Source: Rhizomucor pusillus (Eukaryota > Mucoromycota > Mucoromycetes > Mucorales > Lichtheimiaceae). From it: DNA of 16,565 nucleotides. The first letter of the stretch is position 1; each line of letters begins with the position of its first letter. The translations under genes and the position numbers were made by a program. The notes under the pieces were generated by a model. It saw nothing but the letters and a program-made list of their open reading frames with translations. It was not told the DNA's origin and did not search any database. The stretch lies in contig FWWN02000304.1 of NCBI GenBank assembly GCA_900175165.2, positions 1 to 16,565 on the forward strand, in the 5' to 3' direction. Below are positions 8,659 to 16,565 of the stretch, piece after piece.

Positions 8659-8729
8659 ACGTAAAATGTTACTATTATTATTATTACTTTCTTCTATGAA
8701 GATGGTGTGAATGAACCCGATAATAGTTT

Positions 8730-11700
8730 TTATTTTTGAGAAGATTTGGAGAATTCGAGGTAAGCTTCGTAGGCATCAAGGTCGTCCTGCTTGCCTGCTC
8801 GTTGGAGGAACGAGGCGTATTTGAGGTATTCGTCGTGCAATGCCTTTTGAGTGTCCACGTCTTTCTTCAACTTTTTAAGCGCATTCTTTGACATCTCTCC
8901 CTTTTCTGCCTGTGTTCGTTCTCGCTCCAAATCTTCTGGTGATTGGACACCTTTCAGCAAGCGCTCGTATCCTTTTTGCAGTCGCTGTCGCTTCGCCTCG
9001 CGCGCCTTTGCGAGCTTCTCAGCTTGCGCGGCTTGCTTTTCGTCCCGTGCTTTCATTGCTTCTTCTGGTGATACGATCTTTACAAGCGCAACGCCGTCTG
9101 GGAAGGTGTGTATGAGAATTTTGTAAGATTTATACATGGATTGTAAGAAATATTTTACCTTTTTGATCATCGAGAATTACACCTAGTTCCGGTAACTGGG
9201 CATCACGCAACTCGTCGCAAATTTTGAGGTATTCCTTAAAGTCCTTCTTCTCCAGAGCGAGTTGTCGTACTTTGTCGCGGAAGGCAGAGAGTTGACGGAT
9301 TGCCTTGTTGAAGCCCTGTAAATACAAACTGTTAGTCGATCCATGGTAGATAAGTAGGAGAAACACAGCTTTCTTACGTCAGTGTCAGCGTTTGATGCGG
9401 CAATATTGGTACCAATTTCGACACCAAATGTCTATGTAAGGCAAACTTAGTTTTCCGTTCTAAATACTCTTTGTTTTCAACAAACCTGAAGCATCTTGGC
9501 GACCCAGCCAGCAATATCTTCAAGCAACTCAATGTTAACATATCCAGCACCTCCAGCCATGTACTTGTTCGTTTCGCTGATAAGTGCCATGATCTCATCC
9601 ATTGCTACCGGCGTGTTGATAGAGTCGCAAAGGGCAGCATGTGTAGCATCGATTTTGCTCTTGAAGCTATATGTTTGAAATCAGCATACATGATTCTTCT
9701 TCATTGTAAGAATGTATGGAAGTAATGACTTACGTCTGGGATAAAACAGCTTCAGCTTCTCGCCAACGGTGGCTAAGGGTACCATCGGGCAAGATGTTGC
9801 TGCCGCGAGAACCATCCGTGCGAATACGATCACCGAGTGCCTTGACATAGTCGAAAAAGTTCTTTATAGTGCCTTCAATTTGAATAGCTTCCTGCATACT
9901 CGACTGTTTGAAATCCATCTTGGCACTCCATTGATGAAGCAAGAAAAAGAGACGAAGCTGACGTGCACTGTAGGTCTTCAAAGCTTCCTGGATGGTAATA
10001 AAGTTCTTTAAGCTCTTGCTCATCTTTTGGCCTTCGACGTGCAGGTGGCCGGCGTGCAAAAAGTAATTGATCCATTGCTTGCAATCATAGTAAGCTTCCG
10101 CCTGAGCAAGCTCGTTGTCGTGGTGAGGGAAAGCAAGATCAATGCCACCAGAGTGAATATCGATCGTGTCACCTAGCACAGCGCTAAGTTTATATATTTT
10201 TGTGAGTCTAATCTGAACTATATACCAGGTATGTAGCAGAAGAAGAAATTTACCTGGCCATAACTGAGCATTCAATGTGCCATCCCGGTCGTCCTTTACC
10301 CCAAGGAGAATCCCAGGTAGGCTCTCCAGGTTTGCTGGCCTTCCACAATGCAAAGTCATTTGGATTTCTCTTGCCTTGAAGCTTAGAGCCCAAAGAACCT
10401 TCACCGTCTTCAATGAGGGCAGCGTCGCCCTTTGACCAAGGTTCCAACTTTGCATAGTGATGGCCATTGTGACCATCAAAACGGCTGGTATCAAAGTAAA
10501 CGGAGCCCTCTGCTGCGTATGCATAGCCGTTGGCGACAATCTTTTCAACATAGGCGATAATTTCTGGCACGAATTCGCTCACTCTGGTTTTTACGCTGGG
10601 AGGTTTGACCTAGAAATAAGCAAACATTAGGTCTTGATAATCCCTTTAAATGATTAGAAGTCTGCTTACATTTAGAGCCTCCATATCCTTAAAGTACATG
10701 TCTTCCCAGTATGCTGGGAGATCGCGAAAGACTGCGGGATCGTTCACTTGTGCTCCTTTCTATAACAGACAGTCAGAATTCTAGTCCATTTTTGTCGTTA
10801 CCAAAGCAACGCACCTGCTTATCCAAATCGGCAGCCACAATATCTTGCGATGCTTCCAAAAGTTCATAGGCGGCATCTTTGCTGGCATCGCCCTGTTGCA
10901 GTTGAGATTTTGCTTTTTGAATTGCTGCGTAAGATTTTTGCTAACATCATCCATGTCAGTGTGCGAACTATCAACTGGAAGCGAAAATAGAAGACCACAC
11001 ACCAGAGCGCTAAAGTTCATCTTGAACTTTTCATCGACCAGAATGGCTTGCGCCATCTTTTCTGGAGTCATCGACTGTTCAAAGATCGTCCAATCCTTGA
11101 GCGCATCGCTGACAGCGCCGTCTACCTTGGAAAGTTTGGACGAAACATAATTCTTCCAAGCATTGTCAACGAGCTGGATCAGGCTGTCGTCGAGTTTGTC
11201 GGTTGATTTCTTCAATTCGTCGAAAAGGAACTGCTGGCGAGCTCTCAAAATGATCTATTGTCGATGATGCGCGGGTCAGGAACCAAGACTGTGTCGTTTA
11301 TCATTGATTTCGTAAATTTACCTTGTCATCGATATCCGTGATATTCTGCACAAATTCGACTTTGTAGTTAAAGTATGATTCAAGCACTCGACGGATAATG
11401 TCCATGCTCAGATAAGTTCTAAATAGATCACAATCGTCCCTCGGTCAGCAATACAAAGTGATACAGTTAGTGTAAGACTAGAGAGGTCGTACCTGGCGTG
11501 ACCCATATGCGCCGCATCGTACACTGTAGGGCCGCAGTTGTACCAACTAATGTGACCCGGTCGAATAGGTACAAACTCTGTCTGTTTCCGGGTTGTCAGC
11601 GATTAGTTCGATTTATGAGTTTCGGGATTCGATCGCGCTGCTTTGCTGCTTACCTTGGTCTTGGTGAGCGAGTTTTGCAATTTCAAGGTCGGACGTGCAA

Positions 11701-11830
11701 CATCGTTGAGGGAAGGCTGATGCCATTTCGGTTGCTGTCTCGTTGCAGAGCTCATGGGTCGCAGTTGTCGTAAGTTGGTATACGGTCTACACTTGATGCC
11801 GAAGGAGAACGATACCAGCCGGAAAGGCAT
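8730..11830 (-). CDS. CRS1: Cysteinyl-tRNA synthetase, possibly dual cytosolic/mitochondrial
   Basis: Twelve exons: 11830-11654, 11581-11493, 11418-11322, 11254-11003, 10940-10815, 10759-10670, 10609-10254, 10183-9734, 9666-9486, 9431-9378, 9315-9159, 9097-8730; 798 residues from the first ATG, 773 from the second (11755). Class I synthetase charging tRNA-Cys. HIGH motif is HMGH (84-87) after [14 protein letters not shown] is exact at 449-453. Zinc ligands are C75, C391 (HIECS), H416/H417 and E420 (PHHDNE). Between the Rossmann halves is the long insertion typical of eukaryotic CysRS, and the C-terminus (about 690-798) is a Lys/Arg/Glu-rich helical extension. Residues 1-25 hold Arg/Lys, aromatic and Leu residues and no acids, so the long form could be mitochondrial and the short form cytosolic. 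Introns are 54-72 bp. Lies 286 bp downstream of Phs1 on the same strand. Confidence 0.95.
11756..11830 (-). other. Candidate mitochondrial presequence of CysRS
   Basis: 25 codons between the first ATG (11830) and an in-frame ATG (11755). The peptide begins [17 protein letters not shown] and continues to LRQLRP; it has six basic residues, no Asp or Glu, and hydrophobic residues suited to an amphipathic helix. The protein from the second ATG starts [14 protein letters not shown], like ordinary cytosolic enzymes. No separate mitochondrial CysRS gene lies in this window, but the rest of the genome is unseen. Confidence 0.55.
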
Positions 11831-12116
11831 AAAAGGGTACGCTGAGAGTGGCTTGAAGAAGGAGACGACGACGAGACCTGACTCACCACAAATAACAACA
11901 ATGCATCATCTTGTACGATAATGACACAATAAACAAAGAACTGTTACTGAGCACCCATATTTGTTGGTGCTACACTCACGCAGCTGGATGTAGCATATAC
12001 CAAAGTAACGCTGATCCAATGCAGGCAAATCGTCAAAGTTGCATAGACTTTTGATCAATGCGACGTGTATAAAATATCTTTCGTGTATTATGTGTATGAT
12101 TAATTGTTGTGTTTAT
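11831..12116 (-). promoter_or_regulatory. CysRS upstream region with a CCAAT box
   Basis: 286 bp between the Phs1 stop and the CysRS first ATG. It contains CCAAT (plus strand, 12016-12020), about 186 bp before the ATG, and a 6-bp inverted repeat AGCACC..GGTGCT near 11950. CCAAT is the site of the Hap2/3/4/5 complex, reported to control the mitochondrial isoform of yeast CRS1; here a single pentamer could be chance. No TATA box at usual spacing. Confidence 0.3.
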
Positions 12117-13017
12117 CTATTGTCCCTTCTTCTTCTCTGCAACTTGGTAAGTTCCTTTCAGATACTTCTTGCGCTGTACCAGCATGTGAGAGAACAGGAT
12201 GGGGAACCCTATCGAAGAAAAAGAAATGTAAGCATATCTCCACTAATACACAAGGTAATTGACGTTACCTGGCAAGTAAACCAAGGATGCAGCAATTAAA
12301 AAGTAGAAATACATGGGGTTCCATTCATAGGCGAGCGGCAACGCCTTGTACACCATGAGCAATTCAGAGCCGACGCCTAAAGGATACAGAACCAAAAAGA
12401 AGTTGTAGCGAGCCCAGGTGAGCACGCGAGGAACGCTGCCGAGTAGATTGAATCCATAGTACGAATATCGGACACATTCGGCGATAGACCAAGCGACCAT
12501 CATGGTGCTGAAGGACCAGTGCGAGCGGACGTCAGGGAACATGTAGTTGACAGCCCAAACAAGGAAAAGGCGTGAAATGACTTGCAAGAACGTAGTTGTC
12601 ACCGGTGCGCGAACAAAACCTAACAACGTATCATTCAATTGAACGTCCCACCCATGCTGTTAATACACAAACACGTACGGAAAGCAGAGTTTATAATTTC
12701 AATAACAGCACCGGATTGTACGATAACGAGAGCCGGCCACACAAGCTCATGGACTCGTTCGTACTCAAATCCAGTCGAGAAGAGACGGAACAGCGTCGTG
12801 TAGAGCACCCAGAACCAGCCAAGGAAAGAAACCTGATTGTAGCCGAGAAGGTAGAAGAAGAGAATCAACTGCGATCGCTGCGAGTATTGCGGCAAACTTG
12901 ACTTTGCTTCTGCAGAGAGTTGCTCGGCAGAGCTTGCTTGTACAACTGTATTAAGCAATAAATGACTCTTCAGTCGTGAAATAGTAACTGTCATTTCTTG
13001 TTCTTACCACGAGCCAT
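12117..13017 (-). CDS. PHS1: Very-long-chain (3R)-3-hydroxyacyl-CoA dehydratase
   Basis: Four exons: 13017-13008 (only 10 nt), 12945-12679, 12619-12269, 12208-12117 (stop TAG); 239 residues. Multi-pass ER membrane enzyme of the third step of very-long-chain fatty acid elongation, needed for sphingolipid synthesis. Family stretches: FLGWFWVLYTT, VRAPVTTTFLQVISRLFLVW, WSIAECVRYSYYG, and the catalytic segment RYNFFLVLYPLGVGSE, in which Tyr171 and Glu178 keep the seven-residue spacing of yeast Tyr149/Glu156. Six or so hydrophobic segments are visible. The C-terminus ends KKGQ, fitting a KKxx ER-retrieval signal. The start is ATGGCTCGTG followed by GTAAGA; without splicing the frame stops after eight codons, so the 62-bp intron is required. 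Introns 2 to 3 are 59 and 60 bp. Confidence 0.94.
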
Positions 13018-13209
13018 AGCTTTATTTGGTCGCCTTTGGGGGAATTGGGGAAGCCTGAAAAATCGATGCGAGGCCAATGCACTTTCAAATAAAATTGCAA
13101 AGTCCGTCAAAGTGACAAACAATCCCCTGAATCTCCCAAACGGATAATACACTGTAGGAATGATGGATATGGATGTACAGTTCAATTCAATAATAAGCAT
13201 TTGTGTATA

Positions 13210-13215
13210 TTTATT
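13210..13215 (-). other. Candidate polyadenylation signal of the monooxygenase gene
   Basis: AATAAA on the minus strand, about 40 nt past the monooxygenase stop codon and in the 238-bp gap before the Phs1 start. Position fits a 3' UTR; the evidence is a hexamer only. Confidence 0.4.
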
Positions 13216-13255
13216 GGTCGTGTTGGATATATAAAATATTATGCCCAAGTTCTTT

Positions 13256-14571
13256 CTATGCTTCTTGCTGCTGCTGCTCCTTCATGGCTCTGGCTCGAGC
13301 AGCAATCTGTTCTCCCATTTTGGCAAACATTTGCTTGATTTCTTCTTTAGGACCGTGCATAAAGATACTAGCTTCGTGAGATCTCTTGACCGCGTCCTGA
13401 GCTCTTGGTAACATCAGATCGTAATATTCTTGCACAGCCTGCTCCAATAGTTTATCTCCTTTGTATGCTTCTACGAGCAGCATGCCTAACTCTGCAGCGT
13501 CTTGGATACCGTGGTTGCCGCCTACAATGTAAATGAACGTTAGTATATCATGCTATATAGATTCATTTGCTCTGATGAATACTTACCTTCACCCCTGTAC
13601 ATTGTCATTGCATGCGCTGCATCGCCGATCAAGACTATCCGTCCTTTTTGAGACTTAGCTGCCAATTCGGTGGATGGAAATCGTTCTCGGATAGTCAGAT
13701 GGAGGATAGGTTTATCAGCCGGTGTCTCGTTGATCAAAGATCTGAAAAGCGGATGGAAATCTTCAAGCCATTTTTTCGCAATTTCCAAGCGCTCTTTATC
13801 ATTTTGTGGTTGGGACTCGAGAGGATCAAGGCCGGAAACAAGCCATTGCATTTCATATTTCGGTTCAGGGCCGCTGCGGTCGATATCGCTCAACGATGCA
13901 AACAAGCCGCGTGCGTTTCCTTTGTGACTTCCAAAGGCCATCATGTGCGCAGGTGCTATCGCTTCGAAACTTTGTCGCGTCGCTTGATCTATCCAGTAAG
14001 CGGTGCCAAAGACCTGGAGCGGGTTGACGGAGGTCACCTCCTGGAAACGCTCGTTGCCAAGGATCTGTGCGCACACTGCAGAGTTGACGCCGTCTGCGCC
14101 GACCAACACCGATCCAGTCTCTGTGGTACCATCCTTGAAAGTAACCTTGATGCCTGACTCTGTCACCTCGTAGTGATCCAAGATCTTGTCCCATTCAACG
14201 TCGAGACCTTCCAGCAACCATTGGCGGAATCTGCCGCGGTTGACGCGATATACTTCCATTTCCACATCGCCGCCAACAGGTTCAATGATCTTCTCGCCCG
14301 TGTCGCCGTCAAACACAACGAGTTTGTGACCGTCGACTGTGTGTTGTGGATCAACTGCGGATGCGACTCCGAGCTTGCTGTACTTGACAGGATCCATCGA
14401 CTTTCTCAAATACGGCAGGCAAAAATGCACGCTGATCGACCATCCTTGCGTTCTGGCTTCAGGGCTTGCATCGCGTTCGTAGACTTTGTAAGGTACACCT
14501 TGATGCTTGAGCACATTGGCGAGAGAGAGCCCGGCAAGGCCTCCACCGATGATAATTACTTTGTCGTTCAT
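13256..14571 (-). CDS. Group A FAD-dependent monooxygenase
   Basis: Two exons, 14571-13587 and 13521-13256 (stop TAG), with a 65-bp GTAAGT..GTAG intron; 416 residues. Class A flavoprotein hydroxylases use FAD and NAD(P)H to hydroxylate or epoxidise aromatic and related substrates; the substrate cannot be read from this sequence. Motifs: N-terminal dinucleotide fold VIIIGGGLAGLSLA (G9, G11, G14) with acidic E32 at the end of strand 2 (KVYERD); DG motif GADGVNS (D160, G161); GD motif RIVLIGDAAHAM (G316, D317), followed by YRGEGGNHGIQDA for FAD pyrophosphate and ribityl contacts. The C-terminus is charged and ends in a poly-Gln stretch; no membrane anchor is visible. The frame is open 57 codons upstream to 14742, but a TATA box lies inside that stretch, so the ATG at 14571 is chosen. 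It neighbours Phs1 on the same strand (238 bp), with no evident functional link. Confidence 0.9.
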
Positions 14572-14630
14572 GTTGTTAGGATTTGTGTGTTTTGATGTCA
14601 GGACAATAAACTCGAATGTGCGCGCGTGTT

Positions 14631-14639
14631 TTTTATATA
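14631..14639 (-). promoter_or_regulatory. TATA box of the FAD monooxygenase gene
   Basis: Minus-strand TATATAAAA, about 60 bp upstream of the ATG at 14571, followed by a leader rich in CA repeats (AACACACAAATCC). Its position decides between the ATG at 14571 and the in-frame ATG further up at 14742. Confidence 0.65.
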
Positions 14640-15399
14640 CATGTCTGCGGGAAAAGCTAACCAAAAAAATTCGGAATCGAGTTTGACCGATTGCCGTGCA
14701 CACAGCTTGCCGAGTAAAGGGATCAGGAACGTGTCTAAACATAGAATAAAAAGTCGCATCATGTTGTGCCGTAAAGAAGGGTTATATCCTGTCATTGTTA
14801 CGCACGGGTCTCTTGCTACACCGAGGAGTTTGCGTAACAATTGCCTCTCTGGCATGATTCATCGTTACCAATGGCTACGTACGTTGAATCACAGTAAGCC
14901 CACTGACTCACTCGAAACGGGATTGTACCTCAGCACGATCGATAATAAAGATCTATGGAGGCAAATAGAATTCATAGTAGGATAATCTAAGAGGAAGGTA
15001 AGAAAATTTTATGCGGGGAGATACGGTTTACGGATCCTGTGTTACAATATTTTCTATATTTGGCGAAATACAAAAACAAGCTTTGTTTCCTGATCTGCTG
15101 CAGGTACTGCCTCGTCTCGGAGCAATACAAGCAAAAGATGGGAGGAAAGGGACAGCTCTATTTCACTTAATTTCGTATAATATGGATAGGCTACTTTCCG
15201 GCCTAAAGCGGAGCTATTTATTTATGCATCGTTTGGACAGGCATCGATGAATAATGGTGCTATACCTTTTTCGATGGGGCTTTGGAGAGCTGCGCCTTAG
15301 CGTTCATCGGTCACAGCTATTACACCTGAGGTTTACGAAACCTGGAAAAGGTTTATCAATTCTCTCGCTCTTTGCTGCTTGCTGTCCAGGAACGCGTCA

Positions 15400-15417
15400 A
15401 GCGTTATCGATAACGCT
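15400..15417. repeat. 18-bp perfect palindrome
   Basis: AGCGTTATCGATAACGCT reads the same on both strands. It lies in non-coding DNA. About 70 bp to its left is a small inverted repeat (AGGTTT acg AAACCT, about 15329-15343). Could be a dimeric transcription-factor site or coincidence. Confidence 0.75.
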
Positions 15418-15848
15418 ACATTGATCTTATCCATAATTACGCAAATCAAGCTACATTTGCAAAGAGTACCATATTGTTTCAGCGAATTTAAATTGAAATC
15501 AAGCTTAGATTATCATAGCTATTCAACCTTCGTAACGATAATATGATGTGCAATGCAATAAGCTCGGTACTATCATGCGTGTTTGGTAATCTTTTTTAGA
15601 GTTTTGTTGAAAAATCGTTCGCGGCAAAACGCGTACTTTAAACAGATCAAGCCAAGCTTTTGGCACTCTGACGTTAGATGCCATCGACGGCAACAGGTTC
15701 AATATGCACAATAGATGCATAGACAGTTCACGGTGCTCGGATCAGAAATAATAATAAAGAGTTACAAACGAGTACAAAGTGCCAGATCGGCAAGAGATCC
15801 TATAGAACGATAGAAATAGAGATTCCAAGGGGAGCGAAGCCTACTACG

Positions 15849-15978
15849 AAGGGCAAGGATAATGAAAATCCGGCGAGGAAAACTTCCGTTGGGCCCTTTG
15901 ATTTGGTAATTGCGTTTAAAGCATTATCATGTAAAATCTTTAAACCGAGGAAACATTTCAACGCGAGGCCCCGCGTTG
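15849..15978. other. Cluster of potential RNA/DNA hairpins
   Basis: Three inverted repeats lie in a row. First, AAGGGC (15849-15854) pairs with GCCCTT (1593-98 within 15893-15898) around an inner stem CCGGC-ga-GGAA / TTCC-GTTGG (15870-15892, with two G-U pairs). Second, GTTTAAAG (15914-15921) pairs with CTTTAAAC (15938-15945). Third, CAACGCG (15959-15965) pairs with CGCGTTG (15972-15978). No known RNA family (tRNA, snRNA, SRP, RNase P) was recognised, and short stems also arise by chance. Confidence 0.3.
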
Positions 15979-16236
15979 TCTTCGCGTCGCAAATTCCAGT
16001 GACTGCTAAATTAGTTTCAGGATGCCCACATTGTCGACGTATTAAGGTCTGAATTGCGTGCTACATTCTAAGGTATCATTATCTACTGATCGAAAACAAG
16101 TGAACACAATAATTACTCTGCTGGTCCCAGTATCAACCCAGAAAATGCAAAGGAATAAAACGACTGCATAAATATAATTGATTTCTCATAAAAGCAAGCA
16201 TAGCGATTTCCTTCATTGAATTTATATTCCAGACAA

Positions 16237-16565
16237 TTATTGGGGATATGGTGGATAATTGCTAGGTGGAGGTGGATACTGGCTTAGCTGATGCGTGCCT
16301 GGCATGGGCATCTGTGATGGTGGTGGATAAGCACCGGCGCCCTGCTGAGGAGATGGGAAGCCAGGTTGTGGGAACGTAGGGTTTGGTTGCGGCGACGGGT
16401 ATCCTCCGCCGTAGGGTTGCTGTGGATGATGATGAGGAGGATAGCTAGGTGGTGCGCCAGGCTGGGGCATTGCAATGTGGCCTTGAGGTGAGGCTGGATA
16501 CGCAGAGCTAGGTGGAGGCGAATAAGGAGATGCTGCCTGGTGCTGTGGATGCGATCCATATCCTT
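16237..16565 (-). CDS. C-terminus of a Pro/Gly/Tyr/Gln-rich protein, partial
   Basis: The frame is open from the window edge (16565) to a TAA at 16237, giving 108 residues. All of it is low complexity: Pro, Gln, Gly, Tyr, Ser and His, with recurring units such as PPSYPP, GGGYPSP, AYPPP, QYPPPPSNYPPYPQ. Such tails occur in fungal proteins with an N-terminal folded domain (for example C2, annexin or metacaspase types), but nothing here tells which, and the N-terminal part is outside the window. The composition and codon-level order (few stops, strong third-base freedom) support real coding. No splice junction is seen inside. Confidence 0.65.
   Translation of the reverse strand, partial: GYGSHPQHQAASPYSPPPSSAYPASPQGHIAMPQPGAPPSYPPHHHPQQPYGGGYPSPQPNPTFPQPGFPSPQQGAGAYPPPSQMPMPGTHQLSQYPPPPSNYPPYPQ

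Larger units (their letters stand above)
14640..16236. other. Long gene-free stretch between the monooxygenase and the Pro-rich gene
   Basis: About 1.6 kb without a protein-coding gene I can support. Plus-strand open frames at 14626-14985 and 15011-15250 and a minus-strand frame at 15523-15720 show no domain, signal peptide or plausible splice continuation. The stretch holds the monooxygenase promoter at its left end, an 18-bp palindrome at 15400-15417, a cluster of potential hairpins at 15849-15978, and the 3' UTR of the Pro-rich gene at its right end. No transposase remnants or terminal repeats seen. Confidence 0.5.

Noticed and set aside
14626..15250. Plus-strand frames of 119 and 79 codons beyond the monooxygenase
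   Set aside because: The first overlaps the monooxygenase TATA box and leader; neither has a recognisable motif or codon pattern.
16284..16559. His/Leu-rich minus frame overlapping the Pro-rich C-terminus
   Set aside because: It is the shifted frame of the Pro/Tyr/Gln-rich coding repeat.
1..16565. CRISPR arrays, insertion sequences, terminal repeats, rRNA or tRNA genes
   Set aside because: Looked for on both strands; no regularly spaced repeats, transposase motifs or RNA gene signatures were found.

Overview
The window is a gene-dense piece of a fungal nuclear genome. The coding regions are broken by many short introns (about 53 to 77 bp) with GTAAGT/GTATGT-like donors, frequent CTAAC-type branch sites and AG acceptors. 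The gene set is eukaryotic and fungal: an Sfh5-like lipid transfer protein, mitochondrial uL4, the Ccs1 copper chaperone, prefoldin 2, Phs1 dehydratase, and a secreted GDSL phospholipase of the animal PLB1-like type. Intron density (eleven exons in the lipase, twelve in the cysteinyl-tRNA synthetase) argues against a budding yeast. An early-diverging fungus such as a Mucoromycota species fits best, but this is an inference from style rather than from a marker gene.

Layout, left to right. Positions 36-1145 (+) hold the 3' part of an Sfh5/CRAL-TRIO gene with a long disordered tail. It converges on 1315-2393 (-), a single-pass membrane SH3 protein. Next on the minus strand are mitochondrial ribosomal protein uL4m (2620-3528) and the copper chaperone for superoxide dismutase (3842-4843). 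The chaperone shares a 181-bp divergent promoter with prefoldin subunit 2 (5025-5555, +). A 1.3-kb gene-free stretch follows. Then comes a secreted SGNH/GDSL phospholipase (6879-8641, +) with its own TATA box, tail-to-tail with cytosolic/mitochondrial cysteinyl-tRNA synthetase (8730-11830, -). Upstream on the minus strand are the very-long-chain 3-hydroxyacyl-CoA dehydratase Phs1 (12117-13017) and a group A FAD monooxygenase (13256-14571) with a TATA box. A 1.6-kb gene-free stretch contains an 18-bp palindrome and a cluster of potential hairpins. The window ends in the C-terminus of a Pro/Gly/Tyr/Gln-rich protein (16237-16565, -).

The genes are mostly unrelated housekeeping functions (translation, protein folding, copper homeostasis, lipid synthesis and transfer). 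I see no gene cluster, transposon, CRISPR array, tRNA or rRNA. All exon models were built by hand: I checked that reading frames close across every junction and that the conserved family motifs are restored. I found no clearly new biological system. The best leads are a possible dual-targeted CysRS, a GC-AG intron and a split catalytic serine codon in the lipase, a possible haem-binding motif in the Sfh5-like protein, and a potentially structured non-coding patch near 15.85-15.98 kb.
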